The notes below the pieces were generated by a model that worked only from the letters and a program-made list of their open reading frames with translations, was not told the origin of the DNA and ran no database searches. From Pegea sp. RAD2-039 (Eukaryota; Chordata; Thaliacea; Salpida; Salpidae), in assembly GCA_034620365.1 (NCBI GenBank), contig JAQGEQ010000380.1:4203587-4267586 (forward strand): a stretch of 64,000 nt of DNA. Reading direction: 5' to 3'. Positions 28,049 through 37,961 of the stretch are shown one piece after another. The position numbers and the translations under genes are program-made. The first letter of the stretch is position 1. Every line of letters starts with the position of its first letter.

Positions 28049-29074
28049 TTATTTTAATGGAGGGTCCATTTTAGTAATCTTCAATTTATAGTTCCCTATA
28101 AATTTCTTTATAAAAGAAGATCTCAGCAAAAGAGCTTGTAGCAAACCAAAAGAACTAGAACAAAACCAATATAATGCAACAGCACTGGGTAATTGTGATG
28201 CTATGGGTATCAAACATACACATAAAGCTCTAGATATATTAGCTAACCAAAAATTACTTTTTGGTAATCCATGCATTTCAACAATAGCTAAGTTGATGAT
28301 GCAAGTCAAAATTGGTAAAATATAAAAGGAGTCTGGTTGACACAAATCAGTAAACCAAAAAAGACCTTCAGTGGAAAGTTGATTGTATATATTTAACATT
28401 TCTGTTGTAATGGAAGACCGTTGAAGAAACAAAGTTAAATCTCTTATAGCAAAAGACATACTGACCCAAATAGGTACTTGAAACCAGATTACCATATAAC
28501 GTTTAAAGAAGCCAGGCGGACTCATTTTTAATTTAAGTTCTCTCTTATGACGTTCTAAATTAAGCAAAAACTGGGTTTTTTCAGTCGTAGAATCCCAGTT
28601 ATTCTTAATACTTTCTTTTCTTAGTTCTTTTTGTAGACTTGCATTCAGTAAAGTCAATGTTTGATAATAAGGTACCATCTTTGCTTGATTTTTTCGGGTA
28701 TAAATCATTAATGGAAATGTAATAAGAGAACGCAGAGAAATAGTAACTAAACTTATTGTAGCCCACCAGGGTAGCCCTAAGTCATGAGTAGAGATTAGAG
28801 ATGTTTCAATACTTTGAAGAAATGATGAATCAATAAATTTTTGTAAAAAAATATCAGAAAAATCTTCATTACAATGTTTTCCATATTCCGGGAGAGATTT
28901 AGGATCAATAGAAGAGCAGATCACATTACTAGTATGAATCTGATTCTTTTGAAACACAGCAATACATGGAACTTTTGTGATTTGTTTATGTATAGACCAA
29001 CTTTGTTTATAAGTAATGAAGTTACTATATATAGATAAATATTTAGATGTTAACAATTTTTGACAACGAAACAT
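28049..29074 (-). CDS. cox18: COX18, mitochondrial YidC/Oxa1-family insertase
   Basis: Inserts the C-terminal domain of COX2 into the mitochondrial inner membrane. One intronless frame of 341 aa. Residues 1-60 are rich in K, S, T and R with few acidic residues, as expected of a mitochondrial presequence. The YidC/Oxa1 core runs from about 95: LPWWATI and the first membrane segment with ITFPLMIYTRKNQAKM, a coiled KELRKES-NNW hairpin, then MVIWFQVPIWVSMSFAIRDL, GLFWFTDLCQPDSFYILPIL, and the last segments IPIASQLPSAVALYWFCSS and LLQALLLR. The core order and spacing match COX18 rather than OXA1L. It lies 330 bases downstream of SDF2 on the same strand. A splice acceptor is placed 38 bases before the ATG. 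Confidence 0.92.
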   Translation of the reverse strand: MFRCQKLLTSKYLSIYSNFITYKQSWSIHKQITKVPCIAVFQKNQIHTSNVICSSIDPKSLPEYGKHCNEDFSDIFLQKFIDSSFLQSIETSLISTHDLGLPWWATISLVTISLRSLITFPLMIYTRKNQAKMVPYYQTLTLLNASLQKELRKESIKNNWDSTTEKTQFLLNLERHKRELKLKMSPPGFFKRYMVIWFQVPIWVSMSFAIRDLTLFLQRSSITTEMLNIYNQLSTEGLFWFTDLCQPDSFYILPILTCIINLAIVEMHGLPKSNFWLANISRALCVCLIPIASQLPSAVALYWFCSSSFGLLQALLLRSSFIKKFIGNYKLKITKMDPPLK

Positions 29075-29111
29075 TTCAAATTAAATAGATTTAAGTTTTA
29101 TAGAAATTGAA

Positions 29112-29156
29112 GCTGTAATGACAAATAAAATCACATTAGTTGTTTAAACTTTTATT
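29112..29156 (-). promoter_or_regulatory. Poly(A) signal of SDF2 followed by COX18 splice acceptor
   Basis: On the minus strand an AATAAA (29156-29151) is followed 38 bases later by the acceptor CATTACAG, with the exon starting at 29112. No matching donor or upstream exon for COX18 was found between the two genes. This poly(A)-then-acceptor order is the layout of an operon resolved by spliced-leader trans-splicing. Confidence 0.5.
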
Positions 29157-29403
29157 TAACAAATAAAACCAGAAAATCAGCAAGTAGATTATTTCAAAAA
29201 TATAAATTTTTAAATTTACTTTTAAAAATAGTAAAAGTGAAGTTTACTAGTAGAAGAAAATAGATTTTTAGAACAATTTTAGTTAAGTTTAAATTATAAA
29301 TCTCAGTTATACAACAAAACATAAAAAAGATTTAATTCAATTAAATAGATTGATTAAATGTGTATAAATCTTTTCAATATTTCTAATGAAATGTCAAAAA
29401 CAC

Positions 29404-30057
29404 TTATACTTCATCATCAGATGGCTTCATGAAAACTCCTTCGACAGTTTTCCATTTTTCATTATTACCAGATCCATCTAAGGTTACTATTTCATGTTGA
29501 CCAGGAATAGGTCTTCCAAAAACTTGGTTAGTACAAGATAAATGTAGATTAGTTTCATCATGTTTCAAATATACAAATTGATCTCTACGCCAATGATCAC
29601 CAGAGCATTCAACTACCCAATTATCTAGGTGGTCACCTTCTCCATTCTCCCCAAAACAGCTGACTTCAAAACCATTACTTAATGGAGCACTGAAATGATG
29701 ACTGTGTAAGTTGCTCTGGGTGTTAAGATGAGTCAAACGGATTTTTTGGCCACATTTGATTGGTGTACCACGAACTAAAACCTCATCTGTAGGAGATCTA
29801 ACTTGCCAATAACTGTTTCCATCTTCTTTTTTCTTCATTCCAGTAACAGATTGCTGACCACTACCAGATCCATACTTCACCTCATGAGAATGAAGTCTAG
29901 CCCCAGAAGCTTTGTTTAAAAGTTTAAAAGAAGATCCAACAGTGACTAAATCATAATGAAAAGCTGAAGTTGGTAGAAACGCATTGTTAATAAACACCAA
30001 GTAAAAGAAAAGTATTTTTAGAAGATATGATGTAAACTTCCCTAATGTAAAGGCCAT
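29404..30057 (-). CDS. sdf2: SDF2 / SDF2L1, ER MIR-domain protein
   Basis: An ER-lumen chaperone component working with ERdj3 and BiP. One intronless frame, 217 aa. A hydrophobic signal segment is at about 8-32 (KILFFYLVFINNAFLP). Three MIR repeats follow, with the family motifs VTVGSSFKLLN, LHSHEVKYGSGSGQQSVTG, SYWQVR, LTHLNTQSNLHSH, EVSCFGENGEGDHLDNW, WRRDQFVYLKH and the end EKWKTVEGVFMKPS. The protein ends DDEV with no KDEL-type retrieval signal. The codons at the stop (GAA GTATAAGTG) could also be a splice donor to an undetected last exon. An acceptor ends 8 bases before the ATG. Confidence 0.95.
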   Translation of the reverse strand: MAFTLGKFTSYLLKILFFYLVFINNAFLPTSAFHYDLVTVGSSFKLLNKASGARLHSHEVKYGSGSGQQSVTGMKKKEDGNSYWQVRSPTDEVLVRGTPIKCGQKIRLTHLNTQSNLHSHHFSAPLSNGFEVSCFGENGEGDHLDNWVVECSGDHWRRDQFVYLKHDETNLHLSCTNQVFGRPIPGQHEIVTLDGSGNNEKWKTVEGVFMKPSDDEV

Positions 30058-30065
30058 TTTTCAAC

Positions 30066-31395
30066 CTAAAATTTAAAAAAATAAAATCTTACAGATACTT
30101 AAACAAACAAGTATTTAAATAATAAAAATATTGCACTAATAAATCTTTTTAAATAAACAATAAATTAATTAAAAATATTATTTAATTTAAAAATAAGTTC
30201 ATAATTATTTTAATTAGAAATTTTAAAATCAAATATTATTTTATAAATTAAGAGTTTTATAACCTATATTATCTTATCACAACATTATTATTTATTTTTA
30301 ATTAGTTTATAGCAAAATGATTAAAAAGTTGAATAATAAAAATAATTTTTATCAGTGCAAACTTTTGTTATTATTCTAAAAAAGTATGTTCACTATAACT
30401 AAAGGCTGAGATAATAATAAATAAAATATGTAATATCTTAAACAATCAATTTATCATTTAAAATTAATTTTATAAACTTAAAATTTTTTTTTAAATACTA
30501 TGAAGTATCACAAAATCGTCGCATTTAGATTTAATAAAGGATTAAAATATAAAGAAAAATCAAATCAAAACTACTTTTTATTTCAAAAGATTATGAGACC
30601 ACAGATTTATAGAAAAAAAAATTAATATTATTGCCAAGAAATTAGAAGCCGACAAAAGTTTGAAAGCTTAGCTATGACGTATAACGATAGTTGTTGAGAT
30701 TCGTGTCCTTAAACAATTTGTTCAAATTCTATTTAAACCAAAAATCTATTGGACGATCTTTATTAATAACGATATTTTAAAATAGTAATTAAAACAAATT
30801 TATGAAATAATAAAAATTCTAGAATAAATATTCTAGTTTTTGTTAAGATTAAGTGAAATAAATTTTTGAATATACAATTACTTTTATGTCATATAAATAT
30901 GGTTGTCTCAAACCTTATAGAAATATAGTAGAAGTAGTTCCATTATAATTAAAACTTTTGAAAAAATGTTACAAAAGGAAAATGATTAATCTTTTATTAA
31001 ATATAAACAGTTACGCCAGCAAAATAATATCACAACATAGAAAACAATTGTGTCAATAACATAAGTCAAAATTACTTTATTGAACTATATGATATTTAAA
31101 GTTTATATTTTAAAACTTATACATACCTTGTACATCGATTTTTTAATTAAATAATTACTTTTCGAAACTTGATTCTTCTTTATAAAATTAATAACCTAAA
31201 TCGATTACAAAACTGATAGTTTTTAAAATCATATTTCAAGCCATACGTATAATAGCTTTTATGCATCTGTTCTGATAATAAATCTTTAAGAGAGCAATAT
31301 TCGATTGTTAAACGCGGCTGATAGCAACAGTAAGCAACGACAAACAACTTAACGGCCAGCTTATCAAACCTTCTAAAGTATCTTGCTTACGTATA
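30066..31395. other. Intergenic, no gene recognised
   Basis: AT-rich upstream region of the SDF2-COX18 pair up to the decayed retroelement. It should contain their promoter. No coding or RNA feature seen. Confidence 0.5.
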
Positions 31396-32876
31396 TCACA
31401 TTATTCTCAACCAGCTAACTGAATCGTAATAGCGAAGACTGTACGTTGTACCACGATTACAATCAACGCCCATTGGTCCCATCCGGTGCACTTTGGAGAT
31501 GCTATTTTTAGATGATCTAATTGGCCACCAAACTTTTACACCACTGTTTCTAAAACTCTTCGGATTGACGTCACAGCTCCTGGTACTCAGAGGATCAAAG
31601 CTGTCCGTTACTTCTTTATGGAGTCTATCCAGCCTTTCATCCTCTTTCTTTACCATCATCATGTATTCGTCTGGATTATCACCCACTTTGATCGGTGAAG
31701 ATGTTTAAGGACTATCCTCTTTAACACTTCTTACAAAAAATCCCCCATCAGTATTTGGGTATCTAGCTAGATCTCTCATTGGACTCCATCCAGATAGTGG
31801 ATACTTATATCATATATTGGGTTAGCTCGCAGCAATTAAACCTTCTTTAAACTCTCATTAACCCTGCTCCTGCGTACAAAGTTTAGTAAAAGTTAGGTGT
31901 TCTTCGACTGATGCCAAATCTTGAGTGAGAAGTTTTGTTTGCCGATTTACTCACCGAAGACCTCATAGCACTTGACACCTCTGGTAACACCTTCTCTCAA
32001 TCTTTAGTCGGTAGTTTTTTGGACCTCAGAGCACACATGCCCTTCAGACTACTCTGTTATATCTTTCTTACTTCTTAAAGAAAATCTAAAAGATTACGAA
32101 TCCATCTTGAAAAGTAAGCAAAAGCCCCATTGCTTTGTGCCATGACTTTGGACTTGTTGAGGCTAAGGTTTCAAACGTTCTGGACCAAAACGCTCCATTT
32201 GATTATTACCTTGTGAGTGGTACGGAGATGTCCCACAAAAAGTTGCTGACCAATGAAAAGAAAAATACGGAATACCATGATATAATAGAAAGTAAATTCA
32301 AGCGTGAAAAGGCTTGTGTTTATATAGCGTCTGTCCAACAGTGACAATGTATCGGGCTTTTGTTACAAATTTGTTCCACTGTCGTCTCTTCCTTCGTGGT
32401 TGTAAGGACCTCTATGGAATTCACTGCTTTTCTTTAAAAAAAACCCTCAATACTTATTCAGTCGCAGTTTGTGATTGTTTCTGCCTTCGTCTTCGTCGCA
32501 GATATTAAATCTCTTTATTGATCCATGACTGGAGTCTAAATTCTTTTTTACTTTTCAGCTCGTTAAGTAGCAATCTTTTTCGATTTTCTTCTTCTACTGA
32601 AGCTCTATTTTCTAAATTATTGGCCGTTCCGGTGGCCATTCTTAAGTGTCACTGTATGACGAAAAGCTTTTTATAATATTAAATTTGTATGTTGTGATAA
32701 CTTTGCCTTATTTCTGATGATAATAATCCATCTATTATTGAAGCCCTGATCATACTATCCCTGTGTTCTGCTGTCGTGACACTCTTAAACCACAGCTCTT
32801 GGCTAGACGTACTAAAGTGCTTCGAAAGTCTTCTAGAAATTGACATGGCTTCTGCTTCTCTGTGCGTTTCTTCCAA
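31396..32876 (-). mobile_element. Decayed, internally deleted Gypsy-like retrotransposon
   Basis: Read on the minus strand, a Gag-like segment (32876-32679, with TTAEHRDSMIRASIIDGL) comes first. After a scrambled middle, an integrase C-terminal-like frame (31686-31396) follows, with KVHRMGPMGV and DSVSWLRI, where the integrase GPY/F-type module is expected. Between them, around 31900-32000, a frame contains SSAMRSSVSKSANKTSHS, resembling the end of an integrase core. Protease, reverse transcriptase and RNase H are missing or unrecognisable. No LTRs or target-site duplication were identified. The plus-strand open frames over this stretch are shadows. Confidence 0.6.
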
Positions 32877-35800
32877 GTTCCATTTTCAATTTATTTCTAC
32901 AATCTAAAATAAAGTAATTAAAATCATTTGGGCTGTATCAGCAAAATACAAAGTTTTCTAGCAAATGTTGATGCTATTATTATATTTTCTTAAAGTTTAC
33001 TGTAATAACTTTCATCGAACCAGTACGTCATAAAACTGTGGTTAGGAACGTTTTGAAAAGTCTGCAAGATATCAAAATCATAGAGCGATAATAAAAAGGT
33101 TATCTTCCTTTACAATTTTTCTATAATTTACTTAATCAATTATAGATAAATCACTTTTTTCAAGTACACCAATAAAAGAATCAGCTTAGCAAAAGTTTTA
33201 ATTGAAACTGTTTTCAAAACTTAGATTTTATCTCAAGAAGGCTTTAGGTTTTATTTGGTTCTGATAAACATTTTTATTTGATTTGCCATTTGTTTATTTT
33301 AATCATTTTACCATTTTCTAGTTTCAAGGTTTAGCAAGTTTGCATAAATTTGATCAAATGTTTTAAGATAAACATAAAAAAAATTTCTTGAATATTTTAG
33401 TAAAAGCGTGAGAAATAAATAAACTTAAAAGATATTTAACTAAGCAAAAAGAAACAGACTTCTTAAAAGAAAAAACTTGTGCTGTTATGTTCATTTACTA
33501 AAATATACTATTTTTCATGAATACGTCTGTAGAGGGTGGATGAGAATTTTTAGTAAAAATGTTTTAGGAAATTAATTAACTTGAAAAGTACTTAGAAACA
33601 GAGAGTTAGTTGTCTGCAAAGCATCTCATACAATTCGTACTATATTCTATCTTATTTTAAAATGTTTTCATGAATTCTTAAAGGTAACATTAAGTAGTAT
33701 CAATAATTAATGCCGTTATCTAACCTAATATATTATGTATTATATTGCAATAACTAATTGACTATAATGTGTAAATAATGATATTGAGTATTTCAATCAG
33801 GTATCAAAACAAGACAGTTAAAAGAACAATTTTGTTTTTAATGCCTTTTAATTTGTAAAAACTGATAAATTTGACAACTAATTTGAAAGGCAAATGTTTT
33901 ATATAAATGTTTGTTTACAAATTTAGAAGTTGTTCTTTAAAAAATTAAAATTAGCGTTGAAATTTAGCTTAAAAAATGGAATAAAATTCTGATAAAAAAA
34001 CGTGCAAACAATTAAAAGTGTAGCTAGATCTTTTGCTGACATTGGATCGATAATTTTCAACGATTTCCTTTTAATATACTCATCTACACTATTGTGATTC
34101 ACTAAAGCAACAATTCTCATTCAATCTGCAAAGCTGAAATGTATGTTTACTAAAATAAGATTATTGTCTGCTTTGACAAAGCTACAGAAAGCTGAAAATA
34201 CTTCTAAAAGAAATTAGTCATTTTTCATTACTATTAGAGATTTTTTCATGTTTTAAAACAATTTTAAAGAAAACTTATCGATATTTGTTTAAAATAAAAC
34301 TAAAAACCACTTAAGTTCTACTTTAAGGTTTTCAGCTAAACTTTGTAAGTCATATTTAACATAATATAGTTTAAGTTTAATTTGTTAAAAAAAGTAAAAA
34401 TAGAATATTTAGATTTAGACTTATAAGTTTATTTGTAAATGCTGAATAAAGGGATCAAGTCGAGATAAAGCTTCTTGCTCCTGATAAAATTTGTGTAGCT
34501 TGGTGCTAATTAAATTCTTGTTCCAATAAAATGTCACTTTAAATTAAATCAAAATGTTTTTAAAATTTTGGTAAAAGTATACAAGCCCAATATACTAAAT
34601 AATACATACATGCTAATTGAGATTTGATCTTTGTAAACCTAGAAATATATTATGACTAAAATGTTTACTTTAATCGAGTTTATTGAAATTATGCAAGGAT
34701 GAAAATATTTTCAGATGATTTATTTATGAGCGTTTAGCTTAAATGAGTTGCAAAAAGTCTGAAAATAAAGATAAGATACATTTTAGTATAGCAAAATTTA
34801 TTTGATATCATACAATCAACTTCTAAACTAGGATGTAGCATTTTCACCAATGAATAAAAAATACTTAGAAAAATGTTGGTAAGATGGAAAGTTACATTTA
34901 AAGTTTAAAAAATATTAAAAATTAAGATGCCTCAAATAGGATGGCTAGCAAGTCGTTTGAAAAAGCGAAAGTATAAAAATCTATTTTTTGCGACTTTCAA
35001 CTTTACTACTGGTAGAAAGTCAGCTCTTGCCTAAATGACAAAAATACTATTAACAATTGAAGTAAAATACTTTGTGACAAATAGTCACTAAGATATACTT
35101 TAAAAATGAAGATAGTAAGAAATGTTTTTAAGTAGTTGGCTTTGTACTTAAAAGATGCTTTATAAACATCTTAAGATTAAATGTTCAATTGAAATTACAA
35201 AAAGTCATTTTTTGAGAAAAGTAAAAGTATTTTCTTTGAGTGAACTTACATAATGAGAAACTAATTTACAAGTTTTGACTTTACATAAAACTAAATTTAG
35301 GTTATTCCTTCCCAGAGACTGCTAAAATGATTAATATATTAAAGTTCAAAGTTATTTTAGCTCGTTCAGCCTTTTCTATTATCTTTCGCTTTTTTTCTAT
35401 TTTGTAAATTTCTAATAATAATTTGCTGCATATAAATTCCTTTGAATCTATTTTTATTTGTGCATTACAATATAAATTTGTAGAAGTAGTCTGTTTATTT
35501 TTTTTTTGCCTTGTGTTAAAATTGATGTTATTTCTAGTCTTCTAAGAGAATACTATTAAATAAAGACTTGACATATACGATTAAATACATTCAATTTCGT
35601 CAAACTTTTTAATTATGCTTATAAATGAATACAGATTATACATTTTTCGAACAGTTACTCAGTGAGCAAAAATATAAAAAATTGATACATAGTGCGGTTA
35701 CTTTTAAAAAGCTTTCTTTTTAACTCACAAATTTGTGTTTTCAGTTTTGTAAAAAGTCAGAAGTTTTCTAGCTTGTATATGACTCTACTGAAAATACTGT

Positions 35801-37961
35801 AGTTAAAGATTTTTTAGTGAATTTAAATCATTTTATTTAGTTGGAAAGTTTAATTTTTGTGTTTTTAAACACATTTTTGTCTTTATTTGACATTTGTAAT
35901 AAACATCTCGTTTATTATGTTAAAAAAATAATATTTGAACTGTTTACATCAAATTTTATTTTTCATTGATTATTCTAAGTGAGTTTTAGAAAAATGTAAA
36001 AATAACATTAATTTAATTCATCTATAACAAATTTAAATAGTCATGATTTTATTTAAATATTTGATTCTGAAGAATAAAAAGCTGTCATTAAAAGTGAAAG
36101 AATATTATTAGAAATAATTATCATAAAGATCTCAACAATAATTTAAAGTATAAAAAAGTATTAAAATAAAATGTAGTGGCAATCAGTAACCAGCTTTCCT
36201 GTAAATTGAGAATAAAATCAAAAAAATCATTTTTAATTAACATTTAATATAGTATTAAATACTATTGTGCATTTATCTTGTTTATACTTGATTATTACAA
36301 TAAAGTTTCTTACAGTGATAAATTTTAAGTTATTTTAAGAAAATATGTAACCAGTTGAAGAAATATACGAACAAATGAAGAAGTTATCAAAAGTCACAGT
36401 AAGCAGCGTTTCATTTTTTAATCTTTGATAATAAATGCTAATTCCTACTAAATTATTCATTTTAGTGATTAAAACTCAAAAGTTTCCAAATTAGCCGTTT
36501 TCAGGATGTTCAGTATACTAAACAGTTGAATGTAAAAGCTAAAATTTGAAGAACTCCTTAAACTGCAGATAAATAGAAAACATAAATTGTATAATTAAAG
36601 TTATGCTATCTGAATATTATATCAATATGTTAAGAAACTGAAATAAATTTCATCTTATTGCTAAGTTTTGTTTAGTTTTTACCACTTTTAGTAATTTGCA
36701 ATTTACCAAACTTTTTCTACAAACTTTCTCTTTTTTCTTTTTTTATTCTCAACATTTCATAAGTAGGTCACTGCACTAGGCTTCATAATGCAAAAATAAA
36801 TGAACCAAAAAAGTTTTCAGAAAGATTACTAAAATGAGATATATGTGAAATTATCTAGAGAAAAATATTCATTTTTACAATGAGTTAGAATTTCAAGAAA
36901 GAACTTTTTTTACTCATTATTTATAGCTTCGATAGGAATAATTACAAAAAGAATTTAGACAAAATGATTTTGACAACACGATTTAAAGTTTGCAAGTATT
37001 TTTCATAACAATTATTTACTTTATTTACTCAAACTAATCAAAATTGTTGAATAATTATCAGAACTAATTTTGAAAAATCATTGTTTAAGCTATTACAAGA
37101 AAAAATTTTATTTAAGATAATGATTTTTAAAGAAAATTAAAAGATTTTGAAGTTAAAACTTATCATTTATTTTCCTCAAAATCTAATTATTTTAAACTTT
37201 TTATTTAATTTCTTTTTATAAGATTGAAATGACTGTAAGATAATTAATTTTGATGCTTTAAATATAGTTTGAAAATAATCCAATTCTTATCATTTTAATT
37301 TAAATGTTCGTTGAGAGTTTAGAGTTAAAATTAATTTGATTATTCCATAATTGGAAATCTAATTGAAAAGATAAATTTATTTAAAATTTATTTAAAATTT
37401 ATTTAAAATATCGACTTTAAATAATGTGATTAATTTCATCACCCAACAAAGGATTAAATTTCTAAAAATTTTATCGATTTTAACAGCAACATTTTGGTTA
37501 AAATCCAAATTAAGCTAATAGGTTTCTAACTATATTTATCCAAATATTGTTACTGATATGATTCGGTAAAAAATAATTTCAATTGTATATTTATTTTATT
37601 TACAAGTATTTACTCCAATCTCAATAAAAAATAATTTTGTTTAAGTTTCAACAGTAGATTATAAATTTCAGTGATTATTTATTATTATCATAATAATTAA
37701 TATTAAATTTTCTGATATGTTACCCACTTGCTTACTTATAGATCAATACAGATTAAATAAAAGTAATTGTTAATTTTTGAATAAAATTTATGTTAAAAAG
37801 ATGAAAATTTATACAAATAATGCAAAATTGTTATTCGTCAAATGCTGTTTAATTCATTTGCAAATGCTGTTGTTATTATTAAGGAAGAATCAATCAAAAA
37901 AACCTGTTTGGTGGTAGGAATAATGAAGAGTTTTTCTTGTTATTACATAATCTTCTAAAAT
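32877..37961. other. Long AT-rich intergenic stretch
   Basis: Mostly low-complexity DNA. Two weak coding-like islands occur: a splice-bounded minus-strand frame at 34421-34536 (listed separately) and a plus-strand 35-codon frame starting at 34924-34926 with a basic stretch SRLKKRKYK. A minus-strand frame at 33923-34120 has a protein-like first half and a low-complexity second half. A short triplicated ATTTAAAATTT unit is at about 37378-37408. None is enough for a gene. Confidence 0.45.
34421..34536 (-). other. Possible orphan terminal exon
   Basis: A minus-strand frame preceded by an acceptor (AAAG at 34540-34537) and ending in TAA at 34421. Entered in phase 2 it gives 37 residues with a well-mixed composition, including STKLHKFYQEQEALSRLDPF. 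I found no upstream exon to join it to and do not recognise it. It may be the last exon of an unseen minus-strand gene, a relic, or chance. Confidence 0.2.

Noticed and set aside
31493-32508. Plus-strand open frames of about 64-71 codons
   Set aside because: Shadows of the decayed minus-strand retroelement; the minus reading shows Gag and integrase features.
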